Positions 61,498 through 61,746 of a stretch of 61,746 nucleotides of DNA are shown in pieces. The notes under the pieces were generated by a model. The model did no database searches. It had not been told where the DNA came from and saw only the letters and a list, made by a program, of their open reading frames with translations. Source of the DNA: Boseongicola aestuarii (GTDB taxonomy: Bacteria; Pseudomonadota; Alphaproteobacteria; Rhodobacterales; Rhodobacteraceae); the NCBI RefSeq assembly GCF_900184815.1, contig NZ_FXXQ01000014.1, positions 1-61,746 on the forward strand. Direction: 5' to 3'. Position 1 is the first letter of the stretch. The number at the start of each line of letters is the position of its first letter. The position numbers and the translations under genes were made by a program.

Positions 61498-61746
61498 TGC
61501 GTCGAGTGTGTCTCAAATTTTGACGGATAGCTAGCGTGACCGGTTCCCAAGCTATCGATTGTTCGAGGGACTCTGAAGTCGGTGCAGTAGAATGGCAAGC
61601 TGCGGTCGAAATAAATGATCGCTTTGGGCTCAATGCAGTCATTCACTGCAGCGAACACTAATGTCCGCTTTGCAGACTAAGCGGCCACTAGCGCAGTTAA
61701 CCCATCATGCTTTTTTTAGGCTTTGCACCTCACCGGAGTCGGGCGC
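61498..61746. other. Upstream region of nnrR with a REP-like copy
   Basis: A diverged REP-like copy lies at about 61622-61650 (TTGGGCTCAATGCAGTCATT, then CACTGCAGCG). No gene is seen up to the window edge. Confidence 0.5.

Overview
The window is alphaproteobacterial, and most likely a marine Rhodobacterales (Roseobacter-group) chromosome. This rests on the dense cluster murA - DUF2948 - hisD - UPF0262 - LMW phosphatase - infA - maf - RNase E/G - yacG - tRNA-Phe (17274-24064), on a TRAP-type ectoine operon in the gene order described for Ruegeria pomeroyi, and on a pazS-nirK-nirV copper denitrification locus beside an NnrR-type regulator. No database search was possible. Family names come from motifs and gene order that I recognise.

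Layout, left to right. (1) 1-703: the right end of an IS3-family element cuts off the start of a KDPGal aldolase gene. (2) 1308-8943: an oligopeptide-type ABC importer (two permeases, fused double ATPase, Tat-exported binding protein) with a divergent M14 deacylase and a GntR regulator that share an operator region. (3) 8944-9883: a gene-free stretch with a tandem repeat and tRNA-Gly, whose 3' 44 bp are duplicated 94 bp downstream, which looks like the scar of a lost integrated element. (4) 9976-17186: housekeeping and lipid genes (ABC exporter, acyl-CoA synthetase, NHL protein, HD protein, SDR, a 28-residue membrane peptide, tRNA-Thr). (5) 17274-24064: the conserved murA-to-yacG cluster, visibly GC-rich, ending in tRNA-Phe.

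(6) 24016-57554: a genomic island of about 33.5 kb, bounded by a 51-bp perfect direct repeat of the tRNA-Phe 3' end. Its left half carries a complete 5-hydroxyectoine/ectoine import and catabolism operon: enuR, uehABC, usp, eutABC, doeA/eutD, doeB/eutE, asnC, ssd and atf. Its right half is visibly AT-richer and made of mobile modules. These include an XRE regulator, a small HUH-type endonuclease and a strong 18-bp-arm hairpin, an exonuclease I, and two copies of a divergent gene pair (degenerate serine-recombinase-like protein and tyrosine integrase). The integrase parts form a direct repeat of about 1 kb. Cargo includes a PAS-less PpsR-like regulator, pseudoazurin, IPP isomerase, methyltransferases, a FAD oxidase and a betaine-homocysteine methyltransferase-like protein. 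Four copies of a 227-228 bp MITE occur only in the island, and an IS3 remnant truncates a GNAT gene. Beside the right junction lies a third, truncated copy of the control region of the recombinase pair. This suggests a composite island built by repeated insertions at one tRNA-Phe site.

(7) 57555-61746: an IS3 end, then pazS-nirK-nirV with a near-perfect NnrR-type box, a divergent DUF1858 redox protein and the NnrR-like regulator.

The best candidates for something undescribed are the duplicated two-recombinase module with its remnant at the island junction, and the adjacent XRE - HUH - hairpin - ExoI segment, which looks like a replication or mobilisation unit.
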